Shown: positions 1-7,922, numbered from the stretch's first letter. The stretch is 64,000 bases of DNA from Segniliparus rotundus DSM 44985 (GCF_000092825.1 NC_014168.1:1975946-2039945), one strand, 5' to 3'. A program made the numbers and translations. Notes: a model not told the origin generated them from the sequence alone.

Positions 1-354
1 GAGGAGCGCCAAAGACACGGAACAAAGCATGAGTCCGTGTGAGAAGTTTGATGTTCCGTCGATAGGGTCTAGGGTCCAAACGAGATCATTTTGTAAAGGA
101 TCAGCCGCTTCGGTTACAGATTCCTCGCCGAGAAATCCAATATGAGGGGTGGTGCTATTAAGATATTGGTGAACCCGTTTTTGTATCCGCAAGTCGACTT
201 CTGTGACAAAATCTCTGTCCCCTTTTGGGTGAGCGGGATGGCCGTGGACGAACTGATTCCTTGCTGGCCAGAGCTCGTTTAGAGCTATGTCTACCGCGTC
301 TTGGGCCACCCCTAGGAGGCGGGCTAAGTCTAGAGCAGATTTATTTCCACTCAT
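1..354 (-). CDS. Inositol monophosphatase family protein (N-terminal part, runs off the window)
   Basis: The first 118 residues are visible; the 3' end lies beyond position 1. The metal-binding signatures of the lithium-sensitive IMPase/FBPase/CysQ superfamily are clear: DxVTEVD around residues 48-54, GEES at 76-79 (metal-ligand Glu) and WTLDPIDGTSNFSHG at 93-107. The family removes phosphate from small molecules such as inositol phosphate, histidinol phosphate or 3'-phosphoadenosine phosphate; the substrate cannot be told from this part. The ATG at 354 overlaps the end of the upstream regulator gene by 14 nt, so the two are very probably co-transcribed and translationally coupled. It is element cargo, somewhat less GC-rich than the chromosome to the right. 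Confidence 0.85.
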   Translation of the reverse strand, partial: MSGNKSALDLARLLGVAQDAVDIALNELWPARNQFVHGHPAHPKGDRDFVTEVDLRIQKRVHQYLNSTTPHIGFLGEESVTEAADPLQNDLVWTLDPIDGTSNFSHGLMLCSVSLALL

Positions 355-1213
355 CTGATATGTCCTTTCCTCGTTCCCACAATGAGTCGAAGACTTGTGA
401 GAATGCGTCGAATAGCCCCTTACGATCGGGCAGGTTTTTCACGACGAGCGTGGGCGATTCTAGCCCTCGGGCGTGCGGGAGGTAGTGCTGGACGATGCAG
501 ACGGCGTTGTCGATCACGGTGACGTTGAACCGCGCCGGTTCGTCATAGACCCGGAGCAAGAGCTGACCGGGGGTGTCTTCTGGAAGTTTCTTACGGACTC
601 GTTGGAGGGTTTGGATGTTCAGGGATGTGAGCGACGAGAGCACGCCATCCTCGTGGTCCTCCTCGGCTTCTCGTTCTTTGACATGCCTGCCCTTCGGATC
701 TATGAAGAGGCATTTGACGGTAGCGCCATTCGCGAGGCGCTGCCTGAGCCTGCTATCGGGGTATTGCTGACAGATGATGTTAAGGGAGAGCCCGACGACG
801 CGGATATCCTGCGCCCCGTTGAAAAAGTGTTGCGGCGGGTAGGTATTCATGAAGTCGGAGCGGGTCACGAAAGCCTCCACGAAGCCCGCCGCTTTATCGC
901 GCTCCAGGACGGTCGCTTCCGCGAGCGCAACGGCACCGAGGTCCGTGGGCGCGTCCTGTTCGGCGGAGGCTTCCTCCTCGTGAGGCTGGAACAACTGGTC
1001 CACGGCAAATCCGGGGAACATGCTTTCCAACACTCGGCAGTGATGCGGCTGGGGGACTCCTCTTATGGTGCCGTTGATCCAGCGGTAGAACTGCGCGCTC
1101 TCGGGGCCCTGGTCGGGCGATCCTATTCTCCTTGCGTGTTTCGCGTACTCGCGCAGAAATGCGGAATGTGTTTGGATATGACGCTGCCGCAGGAGAGCCT
1201 TCAGTGTGTTCAA
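341..1213 (-). CDS. HTH (XRE-like) regulator with C-terminal DUF5919-type domain
   Basis: The 290-residue protein has an N-terminal helix-turn-helix-like region (about residues 1-80) of the kind common in streptomycete XRE-type regulators, then a linker, then a globular domain (about 110-285) resembling DUF5919. DUF5919 is uncharacterised; a phospholipase-D-like fold is a possibility I cannot check. The start is a TTG at 1213, chosen because a purine-rich GGGAAAGGG box lies a few bases upstream. It overlaps the phosphatase gene downstream, so the pair probably forms one cargo operon, with this protein sensing a ligand or DNA and controlling the phosphatase. It is divergent from the element's transfer operon across a 240-nt gap. 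The function is inferred. Confidence 0.65.
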   Translation of the reverse strand: MNTLKALLRQRHIQTHSAFLREYAKHARRIGSPDQGPESAQFYRWINGTIRGVPQPHHCRVLESMFPGFAVDQLFQPHEEEASAEQDAPTDLGAVALAEATVLERDKAAGFVEAFVTRSDFMNTYPPQHFFNGAQDIRVVGLSLNIICQQYPDSRLRQRLANGATVKCLFIDPKGRHVKEREAEEDHEDGVLSSLTSLNIQTLQRVRKKLPEDTPGQLLLRVYDEPARFNVTVIDNAVCIVQHYLPHARGLESPTLVVKNLPDRKGLFDAFSQVFDSLWERGKDISDEWK

Positions 1214-1453
1214 TCGGCGCCCTTTCCCGGTCGTGGTGCCTGTAATTTTAGCACAGAAGAGACGAGAAGATACATGAGGATAAAAGGAAGAGCGCGAGAA
1301 GTCAGAGAAGATAAAGAAAAGAAGCTCCGATGAGAACAGGAAAGCGATAAACCTATTGCTGCGCCTATCAAAATGAGCGGTGCTCGCTGAAAAGCGATGA
1401 AGAAAAGCCCGGCGAAAGTAAATGGGCTAGACGAAAAGGAATAGGTACAAGAA
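1214..1453. promoter_or_regulatory. Divergent intergenic region of the element with a purine-rich + strand
   Basis: From about 1250 to 1450 the + strand is strongly biased to A and G, in contrast to the GC-rich coding DNA around it. The octamer AAAGCGAT occurs twice, near 1342 and 1390. The region separates the regulator (minus strand) from the replication/transfer operon (plus strand), so it must hold both promoters. By analogy with pSAM2 it might also hold an operator or transfer locus. No clear hairpin origin was seen. Confidence 0.4.
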
Positions 1454-1837
1454 ATGAGATTGCGGATTGATACGGAGGGTGTGCAGTTCTTCTGCACGAG
1501 GGCTGCGGAGCAGCGTGTGGCGCATGACACCGGGGCGCCGCGTTTGGACCGTGAGACCGGGTTGCCGCTGTGGCAGGTGCAGGTGATGGCTTTGGACGCC
1601 TCGGGGGGCGAGGTCGTGGCGATCACGGTGGCGGGGCAGCCGAAGGTCTCGGTCGGCTCCCTGGTGAAAGTGGACGGCTTGACGGCGTTGCCGTGGAGCC
1701 AGGAGGGCCGCTCCGGAGTGGCGTTCCGCGCGGAGTCCGTCGCGTCCATCGGAGCCCCGGTGGCAGGGGTCATCGCCCCGAACAAACCAGACAGCTCTAG
1801 CGGCGGCTCTTCCGGGCCGCAGCGTCCCGCCGCGTAA
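1454..1837 (+). CDS. Small AICE-type protein upstream of the transfer ATPase
   Basis: This 127-residue hypothetical protein is the first gene of the element's rightward operon. It has no membrane segment and no obvious DNA-binding motif. The middle is rich in beta-strand-like alternation (VQVMALDASGGEVVAI, then a valine-rich stretch) and the tail is Ser/Gly/Pro-rich, which would fit a small OB- or beta-barrel-like domain with a disordered tail. Proteins of this size often precede the FtsK-like gene in actinobacterial integrative elements, so a role in replication or transfer is likely by position only. A purine-rich stretch precedes the ATG. Confidence 0.6.
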   Translation: MRLRIDTEGVQFFCTRAAEQRVAHDTGAPRLDRETGLPLWQVQVMALDASGGEVVAITVAGQPKVSVGSLVKVDGLTALPWSQEGRSGVAFRAESVASIGAPVAGVIAPNKPDSSSGGSSGPQRPAA

Positions 1838-1951
1838 CTCCCTGCTGGGCGGGGCAGCCGTTTGTGCCTGATTGGTCGGCTGCCCCGCACCTGCGGTTAC
1901 CGCAATTTTCTTTTTCTTCCCGACTTCTCGAAAGGCATTGGTGTCGCTGTC

Positions 1952-3343
1952 ATGGCGAATAATCAAAATAATAAATCGAAAGAACAAAGCGCGGGCGACG
2001 CCCTGTTCGAAGACGTGCTCACCGCCCTTTTTCATGCTCTTTTCTATTTGCTCAAGTGGGCGGTGCTGTTCCCCGCGATCAGCGCCCCAGTGATTCTTTC
2101 GCTTGTCGTGGACTTCGAATACGGTGTCCAGTTCGGCGCGGTCACAGCCTGGGTGCTGCTGTGCGCCTACACCGCGTGGGGCGTTCTGCATCCGGTGTCG
2201 TTCCGGTCGCTCATCTGGTGGCCGGTGGTCGTGCGTTATCGCAAGTGGTCGCGTTATGAGCGGCGTTGGGCTGTGGTGACGGAGATGAGCGGGCTCACCG
2301 CCAAGCTCGACGGCAAGATGATCGTCCCGAAGCTGCGCCGCATCGCCATCGCGAAGACGGTGGACACTTTGACGGTGGGCCTGTTGGCGGGGCAGTCGGT
2401 CGCGGACTGGCAGCGGCAATCCGACGCTTTGGGGCACACCTTCGGCGCGTCCCGGCTCTTGATCCGCTCGACGCGCCCCGGCGAAATCCTGATCCAGGTC
2501 CACCGCGCGGACTTGTTGGCGAAACCGGTCCCGGTGCCCGCTCCGCAGCAAACCCCGGACCTCGCCGTGCTCCCGGTCGGCGTCACAGAGAGCGGCAAGC
2601 CCTGGACGGTGAGCGTCCTCGGGCGGCACGTCCTGGTGGCTGGTGCCACGGGAGCCGGGAAGGGCTCGGTGCTGTGGTCGGTCTTGGTCGGCGCCTCTCC
2701 CGCGATATGGGAGGGTCTGGCGCAGGTGTGGGTGATCGACCCGAAGGGCGGGATGGAGTTCGGGGCGGGAGAGGCGATGTTCGCCCGCTTCGCCCACGAC
2801 AACGCAGAAGGCGCCTTGGCCTTGCTGCGCGACGCGGCCCGGACGATGGTCGAACGAGCGGGACGGATGCGCGGGCGCTCCCGGCAGCACGTCCCGACGA
2901 AAGACGAGCCGCTTATCCTGCTCTTGGTCGATGAGCTGGCGTCTTTGACCGCCTACCAGACAGACAGGAAGGTCAAGACCGAGATGGAGCAACTGCTCGG
3001 GTTGGTCCTCACCCAAGGCCGCGCGGTAGGCGTCGTGGTGCTCGCGGCGGCGCAAGACCCCTCGAAAGACACTCTCGCCATGCGCCAGCTCTTCCCCACA
3101 CGGATCGCGTTGCGCCTCTCGGAGCCGACACAGGCCGCGATGGTGCTCGGGCAGTCCGCGCGGGACCGTGGCGCAATGGCCGATCTGATCCCGGAGTCCA
3201 CCCCCGGCGTCGGGTACGTCCAGGAGGAGGAGCGCGCCGAGCCGGTGCGGGTGCGGGCGTTCCATGTCTCCGACGCGATGATCGACCGCTTGGCGCGGGC
3301 CTTCGCCACCAAGAACGCGAAGAGAAAGGCGGGCGGGCGATGA
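1952..3343 (+). CDS. FtsK/SpoIIIE-type DNA translocase (TraB-like conjugal transfer protein)
   Basis: About 463 residues. Two hydrophobic segments lie near the N terminus (roughly residues 30-85), followed by a cytoplasmic ATPase domain. Walker A is GATGAGKGS and Walker B is LILLLVDEL; a glutamine/arginine-containing segment (LAAAQDPSKDTLAMRQLFPTR) follows as in FtsK-like motors. TraB proteins of AICEs are membrane-bound hexamers that move double-stranded plasmid DNA between mycelial or adjoining cells. The ATG at 1952 is chosen because it opens the MANNQNN sequence; an upstream in-frame extension to 1862 has no initiation signal. Its TGA overlaps the rep ATG in an ATGA, so translation is coupled. 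Confidence 0.88.
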   Translation: MANNQNNKSKEQSAGDALFEDVLTALFHALFYLLKWAVLFPAISAPVILSLVVDFEYGVQFGAVTAWVLLCAYTAWGVLHPVSFRSLIWWPVVVRYRKWSRYERRWAVVTEMSGLTAKLDGKMIVPKLRRIAIAKTVDTLTVGLLAGQSVADWQRQSDALGHTFGASRLLIRSTRPGEILIQVHRADLLAKPVPVPAPQQTPDLAVLPVGVTESGKPWTVSVLGRHVLVAGATGAGKGSVLWSVLVGASPAIWEGLAQVWVIDPKGGMEFGAGEAMFARFAHDNAEGALALLRDAARTMVERAGRMRGRSRQHVPTKDEPLILLLVDELASLTAYQTDRKVKTEMEQLLGLVLTQGRAVGVVVLAAAQDPSKDTLAMRQLFPTRIALRLSEPTQAAMVLGQSARDRGAMADLIPESTPGVGYVQEEERAEPVRVRAFHVSDAMIDRLARAFATKNAKRKAGGR

Positions 3344-4746
3344 GCGGCAAGTGCGAACTGCCGCAGATCGACATTGCCGGCATGGAGTTGCCCGGTATGC
3401 GCCGAGCGGTCAAGGGGGAGGCGGTGCTCGGGCAGATGCTCAAGCGCGCCGCCTCCCCCGGCTACCGGGACTGGGAAGCGCTCGCCTCGTCGGTGGGGTG
3501 GTGCGCCTGCCCCGTCCAGCTCACAAGCACGGACGTGGACGGGCAGGCATCAGCGGCGTACTCCCGGTGCAACAACCGCCGCGCGGCGGTCTGCCCGTCC
3601 TGCTCCCGCCTCTACGGGGGCGACGTGTTCCAGCTCGTCCACGCGGGCCTGTTCGGCGGAAGACACGGCATCCCTGAGACCGTGGCGTCGCACCCTCGGG
3701 TGTTCGCCACGCTCACCGCGCCGAGCTTCGGGAAAGTCCACACCACCAGAATGGACGGGCAGTGCCACCACCACGCTTACGCCGGTCGGCGGCGGTGCGA
3801 GCACAAGCGGCCGGTGTGGTGCGACGGGCGGCACGGCAAAACCGATCCCGAACTGGGCAAGCCGTTGTGCCTTCACTGCTACGACCACACAGGGCACGCC
3901 CTGTTCTCGTGGTGCCTGCCCGAGCTTTGGTGCAGGTTCGCCATCCGCTTGCGCCGCCTCCTCGCGCGGCGGCTCCGCGACATCGGGGAGCGTCCCGGCA
4001 CCGTCAAAGTGACGTTCGTCAAGATCGCGGAGGCCCAGCGGCGCGGCCTGCCGCACCTGCACGCGGTGATCCGCCTCGACGCGGCGGCGAAACCGGGAGA
4101 GCCGCCCAGCCCTCCCACAACCCGGCTGAGCGCGCTCGACCTCGCGGAACTGGTAAAACACGCCGCCGCAGACGTCTCGGTCACCGCGAACGACGGCACA
4201 GAAAAAGGTCGCGCCGTCCGATTCGGAGAGCAGACCGACGCCCAGCACATCGAACCCGACTCCCCTGACTCTGACGGGACAACCAGCCGGAAAGTCGCCG
4301 GATACCTAGCCAAATACGTCACCAAATCCACCGCCGACTTCGGCATCAGCCCCGTGCGGATCGCCCCGGCCTCTATCGAGCACTTGGAGGTCAGCGAGCA
4401 CGTCAACCGCATCCTCCATGCCCTCGTCTCGCTCTCCGTCCTGCCCGGCAACGAGGGCATGTGCGACTGGCTGCACACCCTCGGCTACCGGGGCCACGTC
4501 GCCACCAAATCACGCGGCTACTCCACCACCATGACCAAACTCCGCGAGCAACGCGCCATATGGCACACAAGCCAGCACAACGACGACAACACGGCACCGG
4601 AAGAAAAGGCATGGGCGGTGCGCCGGATCGGGCACGCCACCATCGGCGACCGCGTGCTCGCCCTCACCAAAGCTGCCCAACAACGCGAAAACCACCAAGC
4701 CGCCCGCGCCGCGCTTGATAGCCGAGAGGACCAGGGGGAGCTATGA
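3340..4746 (+). CDS. RepSA-like rolling-circle replication initiator
   Basis: The 468-residue protein resembles the replication initiators of pSAM2-type elements. It has an N-terminal cysteine/histidine-rich zinc-binding region (CACP, then CPSC near residue 85, then CHHH, CEHK and CLHCYDH near 145-190), a two-histidine HUH motif in PHLHAVIRLD, and a YLAKYVTKS segment with the candidate catalytic tyrosine. Such enzymes nick one strand at an origin to start rolling-circle replication of the excised element. It is coupled by ATGA overlaps both to the translocase upstream and to the small ORF downstream. No double-strand origin was identified by eye. Confidence 0.85.
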   Translation: MSGKCELPQIDIAGMELPGMRRAVKGEAVLGQMLKRAASPGYRDWEALASSVGWCACPVQLTSTDVDGQASAAYSRCNNRRAAVCPSCSRLYGGDVFQLVHAGLFGGRHGIPETVASHPRVFATLTAPSFGKVHTTRMDGQCHHHAYAGRRRCEHKRPVWCDGRHGKTDPELGKPLCLHCYDHTGHALFSWCLPELWCRFAIRLRRLLARRLRDIGERPGTVKVTFVKIAEAQRRGLPHLHAVIRLDAAAKPGEPPSPPTTRLSALDLAELVKHAAADVSVTANDGTEKGRAVRFGEQTDAQHIEPDSPDSDGTTSRKVAGYLAKYVTKSTADFGISPVRIAPASIEHLEVSEHVNRILHALVSLSVLPGNEGMCDWLHTLGYRGHVATKSRGYSTTMTKLREQRAIWHTSQHNDDNTAPEEKAWAVRRIGHATIGDRVLALTKAAQQRENHQAARAALDSREDQGEL

Positions 4747-5069
4747 GCGACAAGAAGGAAGACGCTCCCGAAATAATCCCCGGCCTGAGCGAGGAGGCGT
4801 TCGGCGCGTGGCTGGCCTCCTCCCGCGAGCGCCAGGGCCTACCGATGAAGATCACAGATCCCGGCACTCTCCAACAAATTGCCGCGCTGTTCGGCAAATC
4901 GCAGCCTGCGCGCAAGAACAGACGCTCACACGCGCCAGACCGGCTGCACGCGGCCTATGTCCAGCGTCCGCGCGCCACGGACCCCCGGCGCGATTACCGC
5001 GTGGTCGAGCACGGATTTCACAACGGCGCAACGGCGGTCCAAGGACAGCTCTTCCCACTGGCCGCGTAG
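4743..5069 (+). CDS. Small conserved-type ORF downstream of rep, overlapping the recombinase antisense
   Basis: A 108-residue protein translationally coupled to rep by an ATGA overlap. The first 60 residues look like genuine protein (acidic start, a predicted amphipathic helix, then ITDPGTLQQIAALFGKS), a pattern I associate with small post-rep proteins of mycobacterial elements. The last 48 residues are read from DNA that encodes the recombinase C terminus on the other strand (144 nt overlap) and have poor composition. It could be an accessory replication protein or a recombination directionality factor; nothing in the sequence decides this. Confidence 0.6.
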   Translation: MSDKKEDAPEIIPGLSEEAFGAWLASSRERQGLPMKITDPGTLQQIAALFGKSQPARKNRRSHAPDRLHAAYVQRPRATDPRRDYRVVEHGFHNGATAVQGQLFPLAA

Positions 5070-6356
5070 CTCCTCGCCCCGCCCCGCGAACCCCGTCAAA
5101 GCGGTCGTCTGCGTCGCCTGCGCCAAACGCCGCTCGGCATCGCGGATACGGGCCTGGATCGGGTCGCGCGCCGCGATCCACTCGCGGATCGTGATCGTCC
5201 GCTGCGAGTAGAGCTGCGCCAGCTCCTCCAGTTGCAACTGGTCCATGGTCAACGCCTCCGACAAAGCGGCGGTCTCCCCGTCTTCGCTCTCCTTGCCCGC
5301 CATCTTCTTCGCCAACTCGGGGGAGTCCAGCAAGTCCAGCACCGCGCGGGTGATCAGCTCCTCCACCGGCTCTGCGACCACCGTCAACTTTCCACAGCTG
5401 TCACGAGCGGGAAACAACACACAGATGTATCGTCTGCGTCGATTAGATATGTCGTGAGGGGTTCGCGAGGACGAGCGCAATGTGTACCCGCACTTACCGC
5501 ACCGCAGCAATCCGGACAGTAGGTGCGTCCGTGGCGCGCGTCGCCCGCTCACCGCACGCGCGGCGAATTTTGCCAACACCTGCTCGCGCTCCGCGAGGCC
5601 GATGATCGGTTCCCACATCGCGTCTCCGACGATCTCGCCACAGTGCTCGCGCAATCCGGCGATCCTCGGAGAGAGAAGTATTCGCCGCACCGTCGAAATG
5701 GTCCACTGCGCTTTACCCGTGGCGGTCGGCATGCCGGTCTCGTTCAGCCAGTTCGCCAGCCCGCGCACCGACTCCCCGGCGACGAACCGGCTAGCCAGCT
5801 CCCGAATCACCTGGGCCTCCGACTCGCGAACCGTGATCTTGTCCTGCTCGTACCCGAACGGACGCGACGGCCCGTGCGGCAACCCGGCTTTCGCGTTCTG
5901 CTCCCACTTGCGTTTGATCCGCGCCGACTTCCTGCCCGACTCCTTCGCCGCCCACGCCGCGAAAATCCGCGCCATAAAAAGACCGTCGTCATTCCCCAAG
6001 TCGATGTCGGCGGTCATCGTCGCCACCTGACGCACACCAGCCGCCGCGCACACCTTACTCAACGTCTCCAACTCGGAAGGAATACGAATGAGCCGGTCGA
6101 AGTTCCATACCACAATCGCGTCAATCACCCCGTCACGGATGTCCTCGACCATCTGCTCGAAACCGGGACGCGCTACACCTGAATACGCCGACAAATCGTT
6201 GTCCACGTACTCCCGCGCTACCGCCCAGCCCTTCTCAGCGGCCTTCTTGCTGTTGTCCTCCCGCTGACGGTCTACCCCCAGCTCCAAACCCTCTTGGTCA
6301 TACGAAATCCGCAGGTAAGAACCTGCCCGCTTGGTAGACTCAGCTCTGATCGGCAC
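4926..6356 (-). CDS. Large serine recombinase (element integrase)
   Basis: The 476-residue protein has the serine resolvase/invertase catalytic domain at the N terminus (YLRISYDQEG with nucleophile Ser18, DNDLSAYSG, and an arginine-bearing VWNFDRLIR segment), then the recombinase domain (AKESGRKSARIKRKWEQNA, PFGYE). A zinc ribbon follows (LLRCGKCGY with a later C...C pair near residues 320-330), then a C-terminal coiled-coil-like region. These enzymes carry out attP x attB integration in one direction and need a directionality factor for excision. The start lies at the element edge, directly facing the dprA remnant; adjacency of int to att is typical. It converges on and overlaps the small post-rep ORF. 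Confidence 0.93.
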   Translation of the reverse strand: MPIRAESTKRAGSYLRISYDQEGLELGVDRQREDNSKKAAEKGWAVAREYVDNDLSAYSGVARPGFEQMVEDIRDGVIDAIVVWNFDRLIRIPSELETLSKVCAAAGVRQVATMTADIDLGNDDGLFMARIFAAWAAKESGRKSARIKRKWEQNAKAGLPHGPSRPFGYEQDKITVRESEAQVIRELASRFVAGESVRGLANWLNETGMPTATGKAQWTISTVRRILLSPRIAGLREHCGEIVGDAMWEPIIGLAEREQVLAKFAARAVSGRRAPRTHLLSGLLRCGKCGYTLRSSSRTPHDISNRRRRYICVLFPARDSCGKLTVVAEPVEELITRAVLDLLDSPELAKKMAGKESEDGETAALSEALTMDQLQLEELAQLYSQRTITIREWIAARDPIQARIRDAERRLAQATQTTALTGFAGRGEELRGQWEELSLDRRCAVVKSVLDHAVIAPGVRGARTLDIGRVQPVWRV

Positions 6357-6400
6357 AGATAGTATCTTACCGAAATGCCGGGTATCCGGCCGGGCATGTC
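6357..6400. other. attR: Candidate attachment site (attR) at the element/dprA junction
   Basis: Between the recombinase start and the first recognisable DprA residues there is an inverted repeat, GCCGG-GTAT-CCGGC at 6377-6390. On the right, the frame reads GYPAGH, a conserved DprA segment; to the left the frame continues only to a stop at 6347 with no DprA resemblance. The crossover core is therefore probably inside about 6365-6390. The exact core needs the matching attL, which is outside the window. Confidence 0.55.
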
Positions 6401-6943
6401 CAACTCTTGCGCAAGGTTGCTTCCAGCGGAGCTGTGATCAGTGAATATCCCCCAGGGACGCGACCAGCGAGGCATCGGTTCCTTGCGCGCAACAGGCTGA
6501 TCGCGGGCCTGTCCGGCGGGGTCCTTGTCGTGGAGGCGGGCAATCGCAGCGGCGCTTTGAACACTGCGGGGTGGGCGCGCCAGCTTGGCCTCGCGGTGTT
6601 CGCGGTGCCAGGCCCGGTGTTCGCGCTTCCCTCGGCCGGCTGCCACAAGCTGATCGCCTCAGGCGAGGCCGAACTCGTGTGGGACGCGCAGATGCTCGTC
6701 GAACGGGTCGGACCGATTGGGCTCTTCGCGCCGGACGAGCCGGACCTCGCCAGAGAACTCGACAGCCTGTCCCCGGACCAAGGGCGGATACATGGGGCGC
6801 TCACCTCTCGCAAAGCAAAATCGACCGCAGAAATATCCCGCTCCAGCGGTCTGGCCGTCGCCACGGTGATCGCCGAGCTTGCGCTGCTTGAACTGTGCGG
6901 GCTTGCGAAAGAGGCGGCAGATGGCGGCTGGACTCGCGCCTAA
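6380..6943 (+). pseudogene. dprA: 3' half of dprA, cut by the integrated element
   Basis: The frame encodes about 187 residues matching the C-terminal half of DNA-processing protein A: GYPAGH, GAVISEYPPG, RFLARNRLIAGL, VVVEAG-like VLVVEAGNRSGALNTA, and VFAVPGPV. A C-terminal winged-helix (DML1-like) domain follows at about residues 115-185. DprA loads RecA on incoming single-stranded DNA. The N-terminal half is missing upstream because the recombinase gene lies there. A TTG at 6407 opens an apparent ORF but no ribosome site precedes it, so the fragment is probably silent while the element is integrated. Its stop overlaps the convergent hydrolase gene by 4 nt. Confidence 0.85.
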
Positions 6944-7797
6944 CGAAGATTGCCCGCCAACTCGCCGCCGCTGCCGAACAGCTCAGCGCTCCACCGCCGC
7001 AGGACATCGGTGTTGTCCTGATCGTTCGGGTGGAATCCGTGCTGGGTGTAGGACCTGATTCTCGCAATCACCTCACGGGTGAGAAACGGCGAGTTGCGTA
7101 GCTTGGCGACGCTCGCGACGAGTCTGCGCACGTTGTAGGCGGAGCGGTCCATCGCAAGGCTGATGGCGGTGCGCGCCAGTGTTGTCCCGAGGAAGCTGAA
7201 GTTCACAAAGCGCATCGCTCGCACCCGCGTCCGTTCGCTCGTGCCAATCGAGCGCAGCACGTCGAACGCCACGGCCCGATGCTCGGACTCCTCATACGCG
7301 TGCCACAGCAACATACGGCGGACCTCCGTGTTCCCCAGCATTTCCTGCGCCCGCGCGTCAGTCAGGAGGGTCTCCGCGAACACAGCTGTGTAATGCTCGA
7401 GCGCGGCTGTTATCGCAAGACAGAATTGAGGAGAGAAGAACCGTTCGAACAACTTCAAGCCGTTGCGGACGGCCCGATCCACATGATGCGTCGGGTAACC
7501 CATCTGCTGAAGCCGGTCGTTGAGCTCACGATGCTCGCGCCCATGCGTGACCTCTTGGCCGATGAAGCCGGCCACTTGCCGTTTCAGTTCGGGGTCGGAG
7601 ATCTGGTCGGCGAAGCGGCGGACTGACCGGATGAAAAACTCCTCCCCTTCGGGGAACACTGCGGACAGCATCGCCACAAGGTGGCTCATGACAAGATCGC
7701 CCTGCACATAATGGCGCTCCAAGGAACCGGCGGGGTACTGGAATTTGATCCGACGCACTTTGATGGGCGCCGGCTCCTTCCCATCCGTCGAGCCCAT
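6940..7797 (-). CDS. Predicted metal-dependent hydrolase (PF10118 family)
   Basis: About 285 residues. Glu/His patterns typical of this helical di-metal family are present: GQEVTHGREH, EHYTAVFAE and HAYEESEHRAVAFD, forming a ferritin-like metal site. The exact reaction of the family is unknown. The start at 7797 is chosen because AGGAAGGG sits about 7 nt before it; an ATG at 7815 is within that ribosome site. It is divergent from the tetR gene at 7923 and shares its control region, so the TetR protein most likely represses it. It converges on the dprA fragment with a 4-nt overlap. Confidence 0.75.
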   Translation of the reverse strand: MGSTDGKEPAPIKVRRIKFQYPAGSLERHYVQGDLVMSHLVAMLSAVFPEGEEFFIRSVRRFADQISDPELKRQVAGFIGQEVTHGREHRELNDRLQQMGYPTHHVDRAVRNGLKLFERFFSPQFCLAITAALEHYTAVFAETLLTDARAQEMLGNTEVRRMLLWHAYEESEHRAVAFDVLRSIGTSERTRVRAMRFVNFSFLGTTLARTAISLAMDRSAYNVRRLVASVAKLRNSPFLTREVIARIRSYTQHGFHPNDQDNTDVLRRWSAELFGSGGELAGNLR

Positions 7798-7842
7798 CGC
7801 ACATCCCTTCCTCATCGCGAAACCCGGAACTGCGAAACCGGG

Positions 7843-7862
7843 ATGGTACTGCCGAGTACCAT
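7843..7862. promoter_or_regulatory. Palindromic operator between the hydrolase and tetR genes
   Basis: ATGGTACT-GCCG-AGTACCAT is a perfect inverted repeat with 8-bp arms and a 4-bp spacer. A TATAGT hexamer reading leftwards lies at 7867-7872, which would place the hydrolase transcription start inside the palindrome. The overlapping TACTAT (7866-7871) reads rightwards towards tetR. This is the arrangement expected for an autoregulated TetR repressor. Confidence 0.7.
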
Positions 7863-7922
7863 TGATACTATACCGCTGCCCACCATCAACGTCAACACCC
7901 GAGCGGATAAGGAGGACGCGGC

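Larger units (their letters stand above)
1..6380. mobile_element. Right part of an AICE-like integrative element inserted in dprA
   Basis: This block joins a DNA translocase of the FtsK/TraB type, a RepSA-like replication initiator and a large serine recombinase. That is the replication, transfer and integration set of actinomycete integrative conjugative elements such as pSAM2. It ends exactly where an intact reading frame for the C-terminal half of DprA begins, so the right boundary lies near 6360-6385. The left boundary is outside the window. No excisionase gene was recognised. Cargo at the left is a phosphatase-like gene with an HTH-DUF5919 regulator. The element type rests on gene families seen here; the exact att core is inferred. 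Confidence 0.8.

Noticed and set aside
1427-3265. 612-residue open frame opposite the TraB-like gene
   Set aside because: It is Arg/His-rich, has no start signal, and mirrors the third-position GC of the real genes at 1454 and 1952.
6407-6943. dprA remnant as an independent functional gene starting at TTG 6407
   Set aside because: No ribosome site or promoter, and the family needs the missing N-terminal part of its Rossmann fold.
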